A stretch of DNA of 64,000 nt from Thiemannella venezuelensis. GTDB lineage: Bacteria; Actinomycetota; Actinomycetes; Streptosporangiales; Streptosporangiaceae. The stretch is from positions 620,001-684,000 of the forward strand of contig NZ_JACHJJ010000001.1 in the NCBI RefSeq assembly GCF_014203605.1. Direction: 5' to 3'. Under the pieces are notes generated by a model. It was not told the origin of the DNA and made no database searches. It saw only the letters and a program-made list of their open reading frames with translations. Shown here piece by piece: positions 32,750-41,724 of the stretch (its first letter is position 1; each line of letters begins with the position of its first letter). A program made the translations under genes and the position numbers.

Positions 32750-33665
32750 ACAGCAGCACCCGGTCCTGGGGCTCGACCTCCTCCGTGCCGGCCCGCTTGA
32801 GCAGCTCCGCCGTGGACTCCTCCAGCGGCATCCGGATCGTGCTGGGGATGACGCGCACCTCGACCTGACCGGCGACGTCGCCGGGGACCACGCTGACCAC
32901 GTCGTAGCGGTAGGCGGTGCCGACCTCGTGCTCGGCGGCCTCCGGCGGGAGGTCGTTCCCGGTGACCTCGGCCCGCCACGCGCGGCCGTCGGGGTGCCGG
33001 ACCTCGATGACCGGCGCCCCGCGCCGGAGCACGCCCTCGGTGTCCAGCGAGGTCCTGGTGACTGTTATCTTCAGCCATTTCCGGCCGGGCTTGGCCGGGC
33101 CGAGCCCCGGCAGGCTGTCGGCCTGTTCGACCTCGGCCCGCCAGGCGACATGCATGAGCGTGCCGGTGCCGCCCGGGGCCACGGGGTGGATCCGGTAGGC
33201 CGGGTTGCCGCTCCGGTAGAAGCGGTAGTCCTCCCAGGCGGGGATCGCGACGGCCAGGGCCGTGGTCAGGAGCGCCGCGCAGGCGAGCAGGGCCGTACGG
33301 CGCCACCGCGGGGCGGCGCCCGCGGGGACCGGCGCCCGCGGTGCGCCGGCCGCGGAGGGCGTGCCCGGGAGGGGCGCCGCGGGGGCAGGAGGGACGGCGG
33401 GAACAGCGGGGGCAGGAGGGACGGCGGGAACAGCGGGGACCGCGGGGAAGGGCTGGGTCGAGGCCCCCGGCTCCTCCCGGGAAGGCCTGGGCGGGGGCGG
33501 CCAGACCTGCTCGTCGGGGAAGACCCGCCGGGGGCCGGGAGCCCACGGGGCGTCCGGGGACGGCGCCGGCCGGCCGGGGTGCGGGGCCGGGGGCGCGGGG
33601 CGGTTCCTGCGGGGGGCGAACCAGTCGCGCGGACCCTCGTGCTCCGGGGGCGGTGCGCCGGTCAT
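32739..33665 (-). CDS. Proline-rich membrane-anchored secreted protein (third gene of operon)
   Basis: The 308-aa product starts at ATG 33665 (MTGAPPPEHEG) with a ~110-residue cytoplasmic Pro/Ala-rich region containing AVPAVPAVPPAPAVPAVPPA repeats. A single span follows near 125-145, then an outside domain (about 160-308) of beta-strand type (KWLKITVTRTSLD, VIEVRHPDGRAWRAEV, VEVRVIPSTIRMPL). It starts in ATGA overlap with the preceding gene. I do not recognise the domain; similar layout is seen in the two genes upstream. Confidence 0.7.
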   Translation of the reverse strand: MTGAPPPEHEGPRDWFAPRRNRPAPPAPHPGRPAPSPDAPWAPGPRRVFPDEQVWPPPPRPSREEPGASTQPFPAVPAVPAVPPAPAVPAVPPAPAAPLPGTPSAAGAPRAPVPAGAAPRWRRTALLACAALLTTALAVAIPAWEDYRFYRSGNPAYRIHPVAPGGTGTLMHVAWRAEVEQADSLPGLGPAKPGRKWLKITVTRTSLDTEGVLRRGAPVIEVRHPDGRAWRAEVTGNDLPPEAAEHEVGTAYRYDVVSVVPGDVAGQVEVRVIPSTIRMPLEESTAELLKRAGTEEVEPQDRVLLFRR

Positions 33666-34321
33666 CTCCTGGCCTCCAGCCGGTGGACGTCCTTCGCGGC
33701 GGCGATCAGGCGCTGCGTGCCCGCGTCGTCCAGGCCCAGGTCGATCTCCGCCTCCGGCGGGTACGCCTCCCCGATGAACCCGCCGCCGCCGGGGGCGAGC
33801 ACGATCCGGGAGCCGGTCAGCGCCGTGACCGGGACGTCGAAGACCGCCACGCCCTCGGTCCACCAGCCCGGCTGGACGTACGGATAGGCGATGTCCAGGG
33901 TGGAGTCCACCTTGTCGGTGGCGGTGTAGCGCTTTCCGTCCCCGGACAGCAGCACGGGACGGCCGAACTTCTGCGGTTCCCGGTGGGCGGTCGCCGCGGC
34001 CTCGACGACGACGAAGATCCCGGAGGTGGTGGCGGTCTCCACGGCGCCCGCCGCGTCGGCGATCTCGACGCTCCTGGCGGCGTGCACCGCCTCGACCCGC
34101 GCGGTGAACCGGGAGGCGGCGACCTCGTCCCCCACCCGCCCGGTCGAGGTGAGCGGCGCGCCGCGCTCTCCCGGCTCCGGGGCGGCGGACTGGAGGGCCA
34201 CCGCCGCGGCGGCCAGGGCGAGTCCGGCGAGCAGGGCGCCGGCCCGGCGCAGCCTGCCCGGGGGCCTCGGGGGGCGGGGCGGGGCCGCCGCCGGGGCCCG
34301 TTCGGGGGTCACGGTGCTCAT
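33662..34321 (-). CDS. Anchored secreted protein (second gene of operon), DUF4352-like
   Basis: The 219-aa product (ATG 34321) has a Pro-rich cytoplasmic head, one span (GALLAGLALAAAAVALQ) and an outside beta-sandwich. The domain contains FTARVEAVHAARSVEIADAA, GIFVVVEAAATAHREPQ, and the later block AVFDVPVTALTGSRIVL, a pattern like DUF4352/telomeric-repeat-type immunoglobulin-like lipoproteins. Its stop overlaps the next start (ATGA). The role is unknown; binding at the cell surface is an inference. Confidence 0.7.
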   Translation of the reverse strand: MSTVTPERAPAAAPPRPPRPPGRLRRAGALLAGLALAAAAVALQSAAPEPGERGAPLTSTGRVGDEVAASRFTARVEAVHAARSVEIADAAGAVETATTSGIFVVVEAAATAHREPQKFGRPVLLSGDGKRYTATDKVDSTLDIAYPYVQPGWWTEGVAVFDVPVTALTGSRIVLAPGGGGFIGEAYPPEAEIDLGLDDAGTQRLIAAAKDVHRLEARR

Positions 34322-34355
34322 CGGCCGTTCCTCTCCCGTGCGGGGGCCGCGGGGT

Positions 34356-35021
34356 TCACCGGCCGCTCCCCTCACGCCGGACGGGCAGGGTGACCCGGGC
34401 CACGACCTTCGGCGGGGCGCCGGCCGCCTTGCCGTCCCTCTCCAGGACCAGGCCCAGGTCGGCGCCGGTGAAGCTCTCGGGTGAGGGGTCGAACGCCCCG
34501 ACGTCGAGCCGGACCTCCTGCGGCGCGCGCTGCCCCCGCGGCAGCTCGTACCTGAACACGACCGTGGAGGTCGTCCCCGGATGCAGCTGCGTGCTCGGCA
34601 CGCCCTCGTCGGGGATCACGGAGACATCGGGGATCACGGAGACGGGGACGGAGCCGTCTCCCGCCACCGGGGTCACCTTCAGCAGGGATTTTCCGTAGAG
34701 CAGGCCCTTCTCGCCGGGAGAGCCCACCTCCTCGGTTCTGCGGCCCTTGCTGGTGACCTCGGCCTCGATCTCCAGGAAGCGCTTGCCCGTGCCGCCGTAC
34801 GGGTCGGGCACGACCACCGTCCGGGAGGCCAGGAACCTGGTGAGGAAGAGCTTCTGGTCGACGACGCCGCCGGGACCGAGGCGCCTGGAGGGCTCCTCCG
34901 GGGCCTCGGCGAAGCCGCCGAGCGCGGCGGTGGTCCCCAGTCCTGCGGCGATCAGCAGGGCGGCGAGGGGCACCGCGACCGCACGGCGTCTTCTGGCGCC
35001 GCCGCCGGAGGGAGACGTCAT
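34356..35021 (-). CDS. Anchored secreted protein (first gene of operon)
   Basis: The 221-aa product has a short basic start, a span (VAVPLAALLIAAGLGTTAAL) and an outside beta-rich domain (ASRTVVVPDPYGGTGKRFLE, then DVSVIPDEG, STVVFRYELPRGQ). Two 18-bp direct repeats encode the doubled SVIPD motif near 34610-34640. It leads the three-gene minus-strand operon and is divergent from the pseudo-ATPase gene at 35188, with 166 bp between them. Confidence 0.7.
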   Translation of the reverse strand: MTSPSGGGARRRRAVAVPLAALLIAAGLGTTAALGGFAEAPEEPSRRLGPGGVVDQKLFLTRFLASRTVVVPDPYGGTGKRFLEIEAEVTSKGRRTEEVGSPGEKGLLYGKSLLKVTPVAGDGSVPVSVIPDVSVIPDEGVPSTQLHPGTTSTVVFRYELPRGQRAPQEVRLDVGAFDPSPESFTGADLGLVLERDGKAAGAPPKVVARVTLPVRREGSGR

Positions 35022-35187
35022 GACAACGCATGGTAATAGCTGATCTCAATATCATCCGACTCATACGCCCCATAAGTCGTGGTGAACGCGCGGAAAATAC
35101 AGTGGATTGCCAGGAACGCCGCCCCAAGGGCGGAGACAGCTTTTACGCTGTCACGGAGGCGGACGAGAGCCCGACGGCGGAGGTTCC
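35022..35187. other. Divergent intergenic region
   Basis: This is an AT-richer stretch between the secreted-protein operon (minus) and the ATPase pair (plus). It must hold both promoters; I see candidate TA-rich words (TAATAGCTG, AAAATACAG) but no clear operator. The plus gene has GGCGGAGG before its GTG. Confidence 0.45.
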
Positions 35188-37176
35188 GTGACGGACGTGC
35201 ATCCCGAGCATGCGCAGCTCCAGGCGGACCGGATCTACCTGGGCTGGCAGTATGCCCTGCTGTACCCCGACCCGGGTCCGGCGCCCAGACGGCCGTCCCC
35301 CGCCGAGGAGCCCCTGCCGGAGGTCGACCCCGAGTGGGTGCGCCGCGAGCGGCTCAACGAGGACCTGCTGAACCGCCCAGTGAAGATCATCCGAGGGTTC
35401 ATGATCGGGATGGCCCTGGTCATCCTCGCCGTCGCCGCCGTCGGGCCGATGGGCTGGCCGTTCGCCGTGGCGGGCATGGCCGTGGCGCTGGGGATCGCCG
35501 GGTTCTGCACCTACGCGCTGCACCAGGGGGACCGGGCGGTCCGCCACCGCATCCGGGAGCGGCAGGCGGCGGCGGAACGGCTGCGCAGGGAGCGCGAGAG
35601 GGAGCTCCACCGGGCCCAGGAGGAGCACGCCGCCCGCTATCGGGAGTGGGCCGAGCGCAAGGAGCGGCACGACCGCCAGCTCACCTGGTACGCCGTGGCC
35701 GTGCCCGACGAGCTCGACCGCATCGACGTCGCCGGGGGCACGCTGCCCGGGTGGTCGGCGCTGATCACCCTGCTCGGCGCGACCCGCCTCTACAGCGGCG
35801 GCCACCTGACCGTGCTCGACCTGTCCGAGGGCGCGGTCGCCAAGGACCTCATCGAGCTGGCCCGCCGGGGCGGCGACGAGCCGCTGGTCTGGGTGCTCCC
35901 GGTGGACCTGCCCAAGCTCGACCTGGGGGCCACCCTCGCGCCGGAGGCCTTCGCCGACGTGCTCGCCCACGTGGTGAGCGTCAGCGAGGAGCACCGCACC
36001 ACCCGGGACCTCTCCTTCGACAACGCGATCCTGGAGCGGGTCCTGGAGGTCCTCGGCGAGAACGCCACGATCAACCAGGTGACCGCCGCGCTGCGCGCCC
36101 TCGCCCAGGTGGGCGACCCCCGCGACGACCTGCGCTACGGACTGATCACCGCGACCCAGCTGGAGCGGATCGGCACGCTGTTCGGCCGCGGGGTCAGCGA
36201 CCGGGTGGTGATCGAGCGGGCCTGGGCGCTGGAGTCGCAGCTGCGCAAGCTGGAGACCCTCGGCTCGCAGGCCGTACGGCTCCCGCCCGCGCGCCTGCGG
36301 GTGGTCTCCATGGACCGCCAGGCCGGTGTGCTCGGCAACCGCGTCCTCGGCACCTACGTGGCCACCGCGCTCACCCACATCCTGCGCCAGTCGCCCGCCG
36401 CCGACCGGCCCTGGTACCACACGATCATTGTCGCGGGGGCGGACAAGCTCCGCGGCGACGTGCTCGACCGGCTGATGGACGCCTGCGAGACCTCCCGGAC
36501 CGGGCTGGTGCTGACCTACCGGGCGCTCACCCCGACCGTGCGGGAGCGGCTGGGCCGCGGGCACGCCGCGGTGGCGTTCATGCGGCTGGGCAACGCCGAG
36601 GACGCCCGGGTGGCCAGCGAGCACGTCGGCACCGAGCACCGGCTGGAGCTGGCCCAGCTCACCGAGACGATCAGCGCCGCCGGGGCCGGGCTCGACGGCG
36701 GCTACACCTCCACGATCGGGCGGGCCGAGGAGGACGAGGACGGGCGCGACGTGGGCCACGCCGACCTGAAGGAGGACATCACCTCCTCGACCGAGTGGGG
36801 CCGGCGGGCGAGCAAGGCCCTGGGGGAGACCGAGCGGGTCCTGCACCGCTCCCGGGAGTTCCTCGTCGAGCCGCACCAGCTCCAGCAGCTCCCCACCACC
36901 TCGGTGATCATCTCTGACGCCACCGCCCAGGGCCGCCGGATACGGCTGGCCGACGCCAACCCGGCGATCCTGACCTTCCCCAGGACCACGCTGGGGGAGT
37001 TCGACGAGATCCGCCAGGCGGCGCAGGGCTCCCCGGACGTGCCCGCCGAGGAGCGGGAGCCGGAGCCGCACGACCCGGGCTCGTTCACGAGCCCCTTCAC
37101 CGAGGCGGCCCCGCCCAACCTCGGGCCGCCGCAGCCCCGCCTCGACTGGCGGAGGCACCGCGAGACGCCTGGATAG
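35188..37176 (+). CDS. Membrane-anchored partner with degenerate P-loop ATPase domain
   Basis: The 662-aa protein (GTG 35188, good GGCGGAGG site) has a cytoplasmic head, two adjacent spans (about 71-89 and 92-110), a charged coiled coil (about 115-165) and then a P-loop-like domain. The Walker A position reads GGTLPGWS (183-190), so the lysine is replaced by tryptophan, and the Walker B-like strand HTIIVAGADKL (near 411-421) lacks the acidic pair. The following segment DACETSRTGLVLTYR and NAEDARVASEHVGTEH resembles VirD4/TraD/HerA-type proteins. I infer a non-hydrolysing membrane subunit for the ATPase encoded next. Function is unknown. Confidence 0.72.
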   Translation: MTDVHPEHAQLQADRIYLGWQYALLYPDPGPAPRRPSPAEEPLPEVDPEWVRRERLNEDLLNRPVKIIRGFMIGMALVILAVAAVGPMGWPFAVAGMAVALGIAGFCTYALHQGDRAVRHRIRERQAAAERLRRERERELHRAQEEHAARYREWAERKERHDRQLTWYAVAVPDELDRIDVAGGTLPGWSALITLLGATRLYSGGHLTVLDLSEGAVAKDLIELARRGGDEPLVWVLPVDLPKLDLGATLAPEAFADVLAHVVSVSEEHRTTRDLSFDNAILERVLEVLGENATINQVTAALRALAQVGDPRDDLRYGLITATQLERIGTLFGRGVSDRVVIERAWALESQLRKLETLGSQAVRLPPARLRVVSMDRQAGVLGNRVLGTYVATALTHILRQSPAADRPWYHTIIVAGADKLRGDVLDRLMDACETSRTGLVLTYRALTPTVRERLGRGHAAVAFMRLGNAEDARVASEHVGTEHRLELAQLTETISAAGAGLDGGYTSTIGRAEEDEDGRDVGHADLKEDITSSTEWGRRASKALGETERVLHRSREFLVEPHQLQQLPTTSVIISDATAQGRRIRLADANPAILTFPRTTLGEFDEIRQAAQGSPDVPAEEREPEPHDPGSFTSPFTEAAPPNLGPPQPRLDWRRHRETPG

Positions 37177-37328
37177 CGCATGGATCTGGTAATGGCCTCG
37201 TCAATGCGGGGGTGCCGCCCCGAGTGAGGTTCGACCGTAGTCGTGCCGCCCCGCCCCACCGGCCCCGGTGGGACGTCCGGTGAAGCGTCAACTCCCCGGC
37301 CTGGAGCCGGCCCCCTGGTGGAGGCCAG

Positions 37329-40319
37329 ATGCAGCAGAGCGTGTCCCGTCTTCCGTACAGCCTGACCGGTCCCTGGTACCGGATCCAGGCGATCACGGCG
37401 CCCTCGCGCAGCTCGTCGGCCGAGTGGGACTTCGTCACGGTCCTGCCGGCCGCCCTGTCCGCTGCCCAGCACGGCCGGCCCTTCGTGATCGGCTGGCTCT
37501 CCCGGGGCTCCGGTGCGCCGCTGGAACTGATCACGAACGCCGGTCCGCTGACCCCGCCGCGCCCGGCCCGCCGCGCCGCGGCGGCCGCCGAGAGCGAGCC
37601 GCCGCCGGCCGGTCCCGAGCCGCTGCTGTTCCCCGGCGGGGCGCGGGGCGTGCGGGTCGGCGACGAGTGGCTCCGGGACCTGTCCGACCTGGCCTGGACG
37701 ACCTGTCCGGGACGGCAGGCGCCGCCGCTGGGCGGCCGGCGCGAGCCGGATCCCGAGGAGGTCAGGCGGCCGACCCTGTTCGAGTCCACGCTGGTCACGC
37801 TCATGTCCCGGCCGTTCGCCTGGCTGGTGGTTGCCGAGCCGACCGACCTGCTGGACGCCGAGGTCGCGCACCTGCGGACCCAGCTCAACGTGCTGCGGCA
37901 GTACGGCGACGCCTCCGAGCGCTCCCGCTACGACGCCGAGCGGGCCGAGCGGCGCATGCAGGAGCTCGACGCCTTCCGCGAGGCCGGGCTCTGGAACGTG
38001 CGGGTGCTGGCCGGGGCCGCGGGGCCGGAGGAGCTGCGGCAGATCGCCCCGGTGCTGGTCGGATCGGTCGAGATGAGCCACCACCCCTACCGCCTGCGCA
38101 GCGCCCTGTACGGCCCGGCGCTCTCCTTCGGGGACGCGCTCGCCACCGCCTTCCAGGACCCGGCCGACGCCACCGCCACGCCCTTCGCGGCCACCGCCGG
38201 GACGCTCGCCGCCCTGGCCGGGCTGCCGCGCAGGGAGGTGCCCGGAGTCCGGGTGCTCGACGCGGGCTTCTTCGACGTGACCAGCGAGGCCGAAACGGCC
38301 CCCGGCGAGCCCGCGCTCGACCTCGGCGCGATCCTGGACGGCCAGGACCGCGCGGTCGGGTCGTTCAAGGTCCCCCTCGCGACCCTGAACCGGCACGCGT
38401 TCGTCACCGGCGCGACCGGCTCCGGCAAGTCGCAGACGGTCCGCCACCTGCTGGAGCAGCTCACCGGGGCGGGCATCCCCTGGCTGGCCATCGAGCCGGC
38501 CAAGTCCGAGTACGCCGCGATGGGCGGCCGGATCGAGCACCTGGCCCCGGTCACCGTGATCAACCCCTCGGCCCCGGGCGACGTGCCGTTCAGCGTCAAC
38601 CCGCTCGCCCCCGAGCCCGGCTACCCGGTCCAGGCCCACATCGACATGGTCCGGGCGCTGTTCATGGCCGCCTTCGACGCCGAGGAGCCGTTCCCGCAGA
38701 TCATGTCGCTGGCCCTGCAGCGGGTGTACGAGGCCAACGGCTGGGACGTGGTCACCGGCGGCGCGGCCCCGGGGGCGGCGGTGCCGCCCGCCGTACCGAC
38801 CCTGGAGCAGCTCCAGCAGCACGCCATGGACGTGATCAAGGAGATCGGCTACGGCCGGGAGGTCCAGGCGGACGTCGAGGGCTTCATCTCGCTCCGGCTG
38901 CGCTCGCTCCGGGTCGGCTCGGCCGGGCGGTTCTTCGAGGGCGGCCACCCCGCCGACATCGGCGACCTGCTCCAGCGCAACGTGGTCCTGGCCATCGAGG
39001 ACGTCGCCAACGACGAGGACAAGGCGTTCCTGATGGGCACGCTGATCATCCGGATCGTGGAGCACCTGCGGATGCGGGCCAGGACGGCGAAGACCTCCGG
39101 GCTCCGGCACGTCATCGTCATCGAGGAGGCGCACCGGCTCCTGCGCGACCGGGGCGCGGGCCGGGCCAGCACGCACGCGGTCGAGCTGCTCGCCGGGATG
39201 CTCGCCGAGATCCGCGCGTACGGGGAGGGCCTCGTGGTGGCCGAGCAGATCCCCACCAAGCTCGTCTCGGACGTGGTGAAGAACACCGCGCTGAAGGTCG
39301 TGCACCGGCTCCCCGCCGAGGACGACCGCCAGCTCGTCGGCGCCGCGATGAACCTGAGCGAGGAGCAGTCCCGGCAGGTCGTCTCGCTCCAGCCCGGCAC
39401 GGCCGCCGTCTTCGCCGACGGCATGGACAGGCCGCTGCGCGTGCTGGTGCCGCTGGGCGAGACCCGCGAGCGCACGGTCCCCGGCCAGACGCCGCCGATC
39501 TGCGGGCGCCGCTCGGCGGCGTGCGGCCAGGAGTGCCGCGACGGCCGGGCGTGCACGCTGGTCGAGCTCCGCGAGGCCGACCTGCTCGCCGAGGCCCCGG
39601 AGTGGGCCTGGCTGCGCATCTGGGCCGACACGCTGGTGCTGGCGTTCTGCGTCGACCGCCCGCTCCCCGGCGCGCCCCGGGCGCTGGCCGACCGGTGGGC
39701 GGAGCAGCCCGCACGGCTGCGCGAGTGCCTGCTGGCCACGGCCGTGGAGCGCGCCGTCGCCCGCCGGGCCTGGGCGCTGCGGACCGTCGCGGACCCCGCC
39801 GCCCTCACCGGGCAGGTCGCCGCGGCCGCCGCCCGGCTGCTGGGCCCCGAGCGCACGCCCGGCGAGCGGCCCGGGCCCGCCTGGGTGATCCCCCAGGTCC
39901 GCTGGCTGCACGAGGTGGACAGGCTCTTCCCGTACGGCCGGCCGGCCCCCGACCCGCACGCCCCCGCGCCGGCCGTGGAGTACCCGCTGCTGGACCAGCC
40001 GGCGGGCGCCGAACTGCTCGGTCACCGGGCCAGGGCGCTCCGGCACCACCCGCTCTCCATGGAGGTGGACCGGAACCGCACGCTGGCCTGGCGGGTCCTG
40101 CTCGGCGACGACGAGCACGCGAGCGTGGAGCGGGACGTCTTCACGGTCACGATCGGGGCCGACCCCGGCGAGCGGATCCGGTACGTCGCCCAGGCGATGG
40201 GCGCGGGCTGGCTGGAGGGCGTGCTGTCCTGGCCGCACCGGTTCGTCCTGCCGTTCGACACGGAGTCCACCGGGTCCGCCGGGTCCCCGGGGTCCGCGGA
40301 GCTGGCCTTCGCCGAGTGA
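37329..40319 (+). CDS. HerA/VirB4-like (DUF87) hexameric ATPase
   Basis: The 996-aa protein has an N-terminal ~330-residue domain and a HerA/VirB4-type ATPase: Walker A GATGSGKS at 361-368, Walker B HVIVIEEAHRLL near 593-604, and the arginine-finger-like block STHAVELLAGMLAEIRAYGE, then VVAEQIPTKL. A short four- or five-cysteine cluster (CGRRSAACGQECRDGRAC, about 725-742) may bind metal. Such ATPases pump DNA or protein in conjugation, archaeal DNA repair and some phage-defence systems. The nearest gene encodes the membrane partner with a dead P-loop. No relaxase, nuclease or T4SS channel is adjacent, so the substrate is open. Confidence 0.85.
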   Translation: MQQSVSRLPYSLTGPWYRIQAITAPSRSSSAEWDFVTVLPAALSAAQHGRPFVIGWLSRGSGAPLELITNAGPLTPPRPARRAAAAAESEPPPAGPEPLLFPGGARGVRVGDEWLRDLSDLAWTTCPGRQAPPLGGRREPDPEEVRRPTLFESTLVTLMSRPFAWLVVAEPTDLLDAEVAHLRTQLNVLRQYGDASERSRYDAERAERRMQELDAFREAGLWNVRVLAGAAGPEELRQIAPVLVGSVEMSHHPYRLRSALYGPALSFGDALATAFQDPADATATPFAATAGTLAALAGLPRREVPGVRVLDAGFFDVTSEAETAPGEPALDLGAILDGQDRAVGSFKVPLATLNRHAFVTGATGSGKSQTVRHLLEQLTGAGIPWLAIEPAKSEYAAMGGRIEHLAPVTVINPSAPGDVPFSVNPLAPEPGYPVQAHIDMVRALFMAAFDAEEPFPQIMSLALQRVYEANGWDVVTGGAAPGAAVPPAVPTLEQLQQHAMDVIKEIGYGREVQADVEGFISLRLRSLRVGSAGRFFEGGHPADIGDLLQRNVVLAIEDVANDEDKAFLMGTLIIRIVEHLRMRARTAKTSGLRHVIVIEEAHRLLRDRGAGRASTHAVELLAGMLAEIRAYGEGLVVAEQIPTKLVSDVVKNTALKVVHRLPAEDDRQLVGAAMNLSEEQSRQVVSLQPGTAAVFADGMDRPLRVLVPLGETRERTVPGQTPPICGRRSAACGQECRDGRACTLVELREADLLAEAPEWAWLRIWADTLVLAFCVDRPLPGAPRALADRWAEQPARLRECLLATAVERAVARRAWALRTVADPAALTGQVAAAAARLLGPERTPGERPGPAWVIPQVRWLHEVDRLFPYGRPAPDPHAPAPAVEYPLLDQPAGAELLGHRARALRHHPLSMEVDRNRTLAWRVLLGDDEHASVERDVFTVTIGADPGERIRYVAQAMGAGWLEGVLSWPHRFVLPFDTESTGSAGSPGSAELAFAE

Positions 40320-40333
40320 CCGGGGTCTCGCCG

Positions 40334-40380
40334 CCCCGTACCGTGACGCCGGAGAGTGGTGGATATGTCACGGTACGGGG
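40334..40380 (+). terminator. Hairpin after the HerA-like gene
   Basis: CCCCGTACCGTGAC (40334-40347) and GTCACGGTACGGGG (40367-40380) pair over 14 bp with a 19-nt loop, just after the stop at 40319 and before murT. Confidence 0.65.
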
Positions 40381-40419
40381 TGGTCGTGCTCGCGGGGGCG
40401 GTCGCCGTACCGGCACGGC

Positions 40420-40425
40420 TAGGAT
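40420..40425 (+). promoter_or_regulatory. -10 box TAGGAT of a leaderless promoter (murT)
   Basis: TAGGAT lies 6 nt before the murT ATG; no ribosome site is present. Confidence 0.55.
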
Positions 40426-40431
40426 CGGCGC

Positions 40432-41724
40432 ATGAGTCAGCTACCGCTGCGGGCGCAGCTCGCGAGTGCTCTCGGCCGGACGGCCGCGACGCTGTCCCGG
40501 GCGACCGGACGCGGCGACGGATCGGTGATCGGCGGCCGGGTCGGCCTGGCGCTCGAGCCCGACCTCCTGCGCCAGCTCGCGCAGGACCGCAAGCTCGCGC
40601 TGGTGAGCGCGACCAACGGCAAGACCACCACGACCCGGCTGATCACCTCCGCCCTGCAGGACCTGGGTGACGTCGCCACCAACGCCTTCGGCGCCAACAT
40701 GCCCGCCGGCCACGTCTCGGCGCTCTCCTCGGCCAAGGACGCCCCGTACGGCGTGCTGGAGGTCGACGAGAAGTACCTCCCCGAGGTCGTCGACACCACC
40801 GGCGCGGGCGTGATCGTCCTGATGAACCTCAGCCGCGACCAGATGGACCGGGCCGCCGAGATCTGGCTGCTGGCCCAGAAGTGGCGGCGCGCGCTGGCCG
40901 GGCGGAACGTCCACGTGATCGCCAACGCCGACGACCCGCTGGTGACCTGGGGAGCCTCCACGGCCGCCCGGGTGACCTGGGTCTCCGCCGGGCAGCCGTG
41001 GAAGGAGGACTCCTGGTGCTGCCCCGAGTGCGGCGGCCCGCTCGACCGCAAGGGGCTCGACTACGTCCCGCCCGGCGGTCACGTCTCCGGAGTCCCCGGC
41101 CAGAGCACCCAGGCCGAGAACGACTGGGCCTGCCGCGAGTGCTCCTTCCGGCGGCCCGCGCCGTCCTGGATCCTCGACGGCGAGGCGGCGATCGACCCGC
41201 AGGGGCGGCGCTGGACGCTGGACATCCAGCTCCCCGGCCGGGCCAACCGCGCCAACGCGGTGATCGCGCTGGCCACCGCCGAGGCGTTCGGCCTGCCGGT
41301 CGAGCGGGCGCTGCCCCGGCTGCGCGAGGTCAGGTCGGTCGCCGGCCGCTACACCACGGTGGAGCGCGACGGCCGCCAGGCCCGCCTGCTGCTGGCCAAG
41401 AACCCGGCGGGCTGGCTGGAGGCCTTCGACGTGCTCGACCCCGCGCTGCCGGTGATCCTCTCGGTGAACGCGCAGGGGCCCGACGGGCGCGACACCTCCT
41501 GGCTCTGGGACGTCGACTACCGGGTGCTGCGCGGCAGGCCGGTCTACGTCACCGGGGAGCGCCGGCTCGACCTCGCGCTCCGGCTCGACGTGGCGGACGT
41601 GCCGTTCCAGCTCATGGGCTCCTTCGGGCAGGCGCTCGCCGCCCAGCCGCCGGGCAAGGTCGACGTGATCGCCAACTACACCGCCTTCCAGCAGATCCGA
41701 TCGGAGTTCGGTCGTGCCGTCTGA
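40432..41724 (+). CDS. murT: MurT, lipid II isoglutaminyl synthase Mur-ligase subunit
   Basis: The 430-aa protein is a Mur-ligase-like enzyme: P-loop SATNGKTTTTRLI near residue 60, NADDPLVTW, and a Zn-ribbon insertion with CCPECG and CRECS cysteine pairs (about 189-245), plus the C-terminal DUF1727 domain. With GatD it amidates the alpha-carboxyl of D-Glu in lipid II using ATP and glutamine-derived ammonia, a step needed for efficient cross-linking. murT and gatD overlap by 11 bp. The ATG is set by a leaderless promoter. Confidence 0.95.
   Translation: MSQLPLRAQLASALGRTAATLSRATGRGDGSVIGGRVGLALEPDLLRQLAQDRKLALVSATNGKTTTTRLITSALQDLGDVATNAFGANMPAGHVSALSSAKDAPYGVLEVDEKYLPEVVDTTGAGVIVLMNLSRDQMDRAAEIWLLAQKWRRALAGRNVHVIANADDPLVTWGASTAARVTWVSAGQPWKEDSWCCPECGGPLDRKGLDYVPPGGHVSGVPGQSTQAENDWACRECSFRRPAPSWILDGEAAIDPQGRRWTLDIQLPGRANRANAVIALATAEAFGLPVERALPRLREVRSVAGRYTTVERDGRQARLLLAKNPAGWLEAFDVLDPALPVILSVNAQGPDGRDTSWLWDVDYRVLRGRPVYVTGERRLDLALRLDVADVPFQLMGSFGQALAAQPPGKVDVIANYTAFQQIRSEFGRAV

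Noticed and set aside
36702-40238. A 1178-codon minus-strand open frame opposite the HerA-like gene
   Set aside because: Low-complexity Arg/Gly/Leu/His-rich antisense reading; the plus strand carries intact Walker motifs.
35188-40319. Calling the ATPase pair a conjugation (type IV secretion) system
   Set aside because: No relaxase, coat proteins, channel subunits, replication gene or integrase lies nearby, and the flanking genes are chromosomal-type.
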